A DNA stretch of 14,346 nt from UBA2450 sp045226015. Its GTDB lineage: Bacteria > Bacillota_I > Bacilli_A > RFN20 > CAG-826. The stretch spans positions 1 through 14,346 of the forward strand of contig JBGVBY010000011.1 of assembly GCA_045226015.1 (NCBI GenBank), in the 5' to 3' direction. Made by a program: the position numbers and the translations under genes. The notes under the pieces are model-generated. The model ran no database searches, was not told the DNA's origin, and saw only the letters and a program-made list of their open reading frames with translations. Below, piece after piece: positions 14,335-14,346 of the stretch. Position 1 is the first letter of the stretch. Every line of letters begins with the position of its first letter.

Positions 14335-14346
14335 ATATCCGCGTGG
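14299..14346 (-). CDS. Possible C-terminal end of a minus-strand gene (cut by window edge)
   Basis: On the minus strand a frame enters from the window edge and reads 15 residues, PRGYTTLDFKVLWLF, to a TAA (14301-14299). It is too short to name. The bidirectional terminator beyond it and the repeat that encodes 'TTLDFK' are the only support. It may be chance. Confidence 0.2.
   Translation of the reverse strand, partial: PRGYTTLDFKVLWLF

Overview
The window is AT-rich bacterial DNA carrying the tail, tail-tip and holin end of a siphovirus-type (long non-contractile tail) prophage, followed by genes that look chromosomal. Strong AGGAGG-type ribosome binding sites, a phi13-type major tail protein, an LL-H-type holin, and a secreted Big_2/clostripain protein all point to a low-GC Bacillota or Mycoplasmatota host, probably gut-associated (Erysipelotrichia/RF39-like is a guess). 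TGA is used as a stop (7509-7511 and 7883-7885), the genes use TGG for Trp, and the long frames contain no internal TGA, so code 11 fits and mycoplasma code 4 does not.

Positions 1-7885: one tightly packed plus-strand late operon, in canonical order. It encodes a head-closure/head-tail adaptor (5' cut by the window), an HK97 gp10-like neck protein, a tail completion/terminator protein, the major tail protein, tail assembly chaperone G and its -1 frameshift extension GT, the tape measure protein, the distal tail protein (Dit), a tail hub protein, a tail-tip/baseplate-like protein, a one-TM coiled-coil protein and an LL-H-type holin. Most neighbours overlap by 1-19 nt, which indicates translational coupling. 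The frame of the T segment (1972-2163) has no start codon of its own; it is reached from a perfect CCCAAAA slippery heptamer at 1966-1972.

Positions 7886-9058: the transition zone. It holds a probable terminator, two perfect dyad symmetries, a small Sel1/TPR-like gene (8087-8497), and about 500 nt without a convincing gene. The second half of that stretch folds on paper into a run of strong hairpins ending in a clear intrinsic terminator, so it is a strong candidate for an unassigned structured noncoding RNA. No endolysin follows the holin. The prophage right end probably lies in this zone, but no attachment site can be named from one end alone.

Positions 9059-14163: an AlkD-like DNA alkylation repair protein that appears to be translated from a leaderless mRNA, then a 1433-residue secreted protein. 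The latter has a signal peptide, beta-rich modules, four Big_2 repeats plus a fifth Ig-like domain, and a C-terminal clostripain-family (C11) cysteine protease with the His/Cys dyad intact.

Positions 14164-14346: a hairpin, a bidirectional-looking terminator, and a 19-nt direct repeat whose complement encodes the possible C-terminus of a gene entering on the minus strand from the right.
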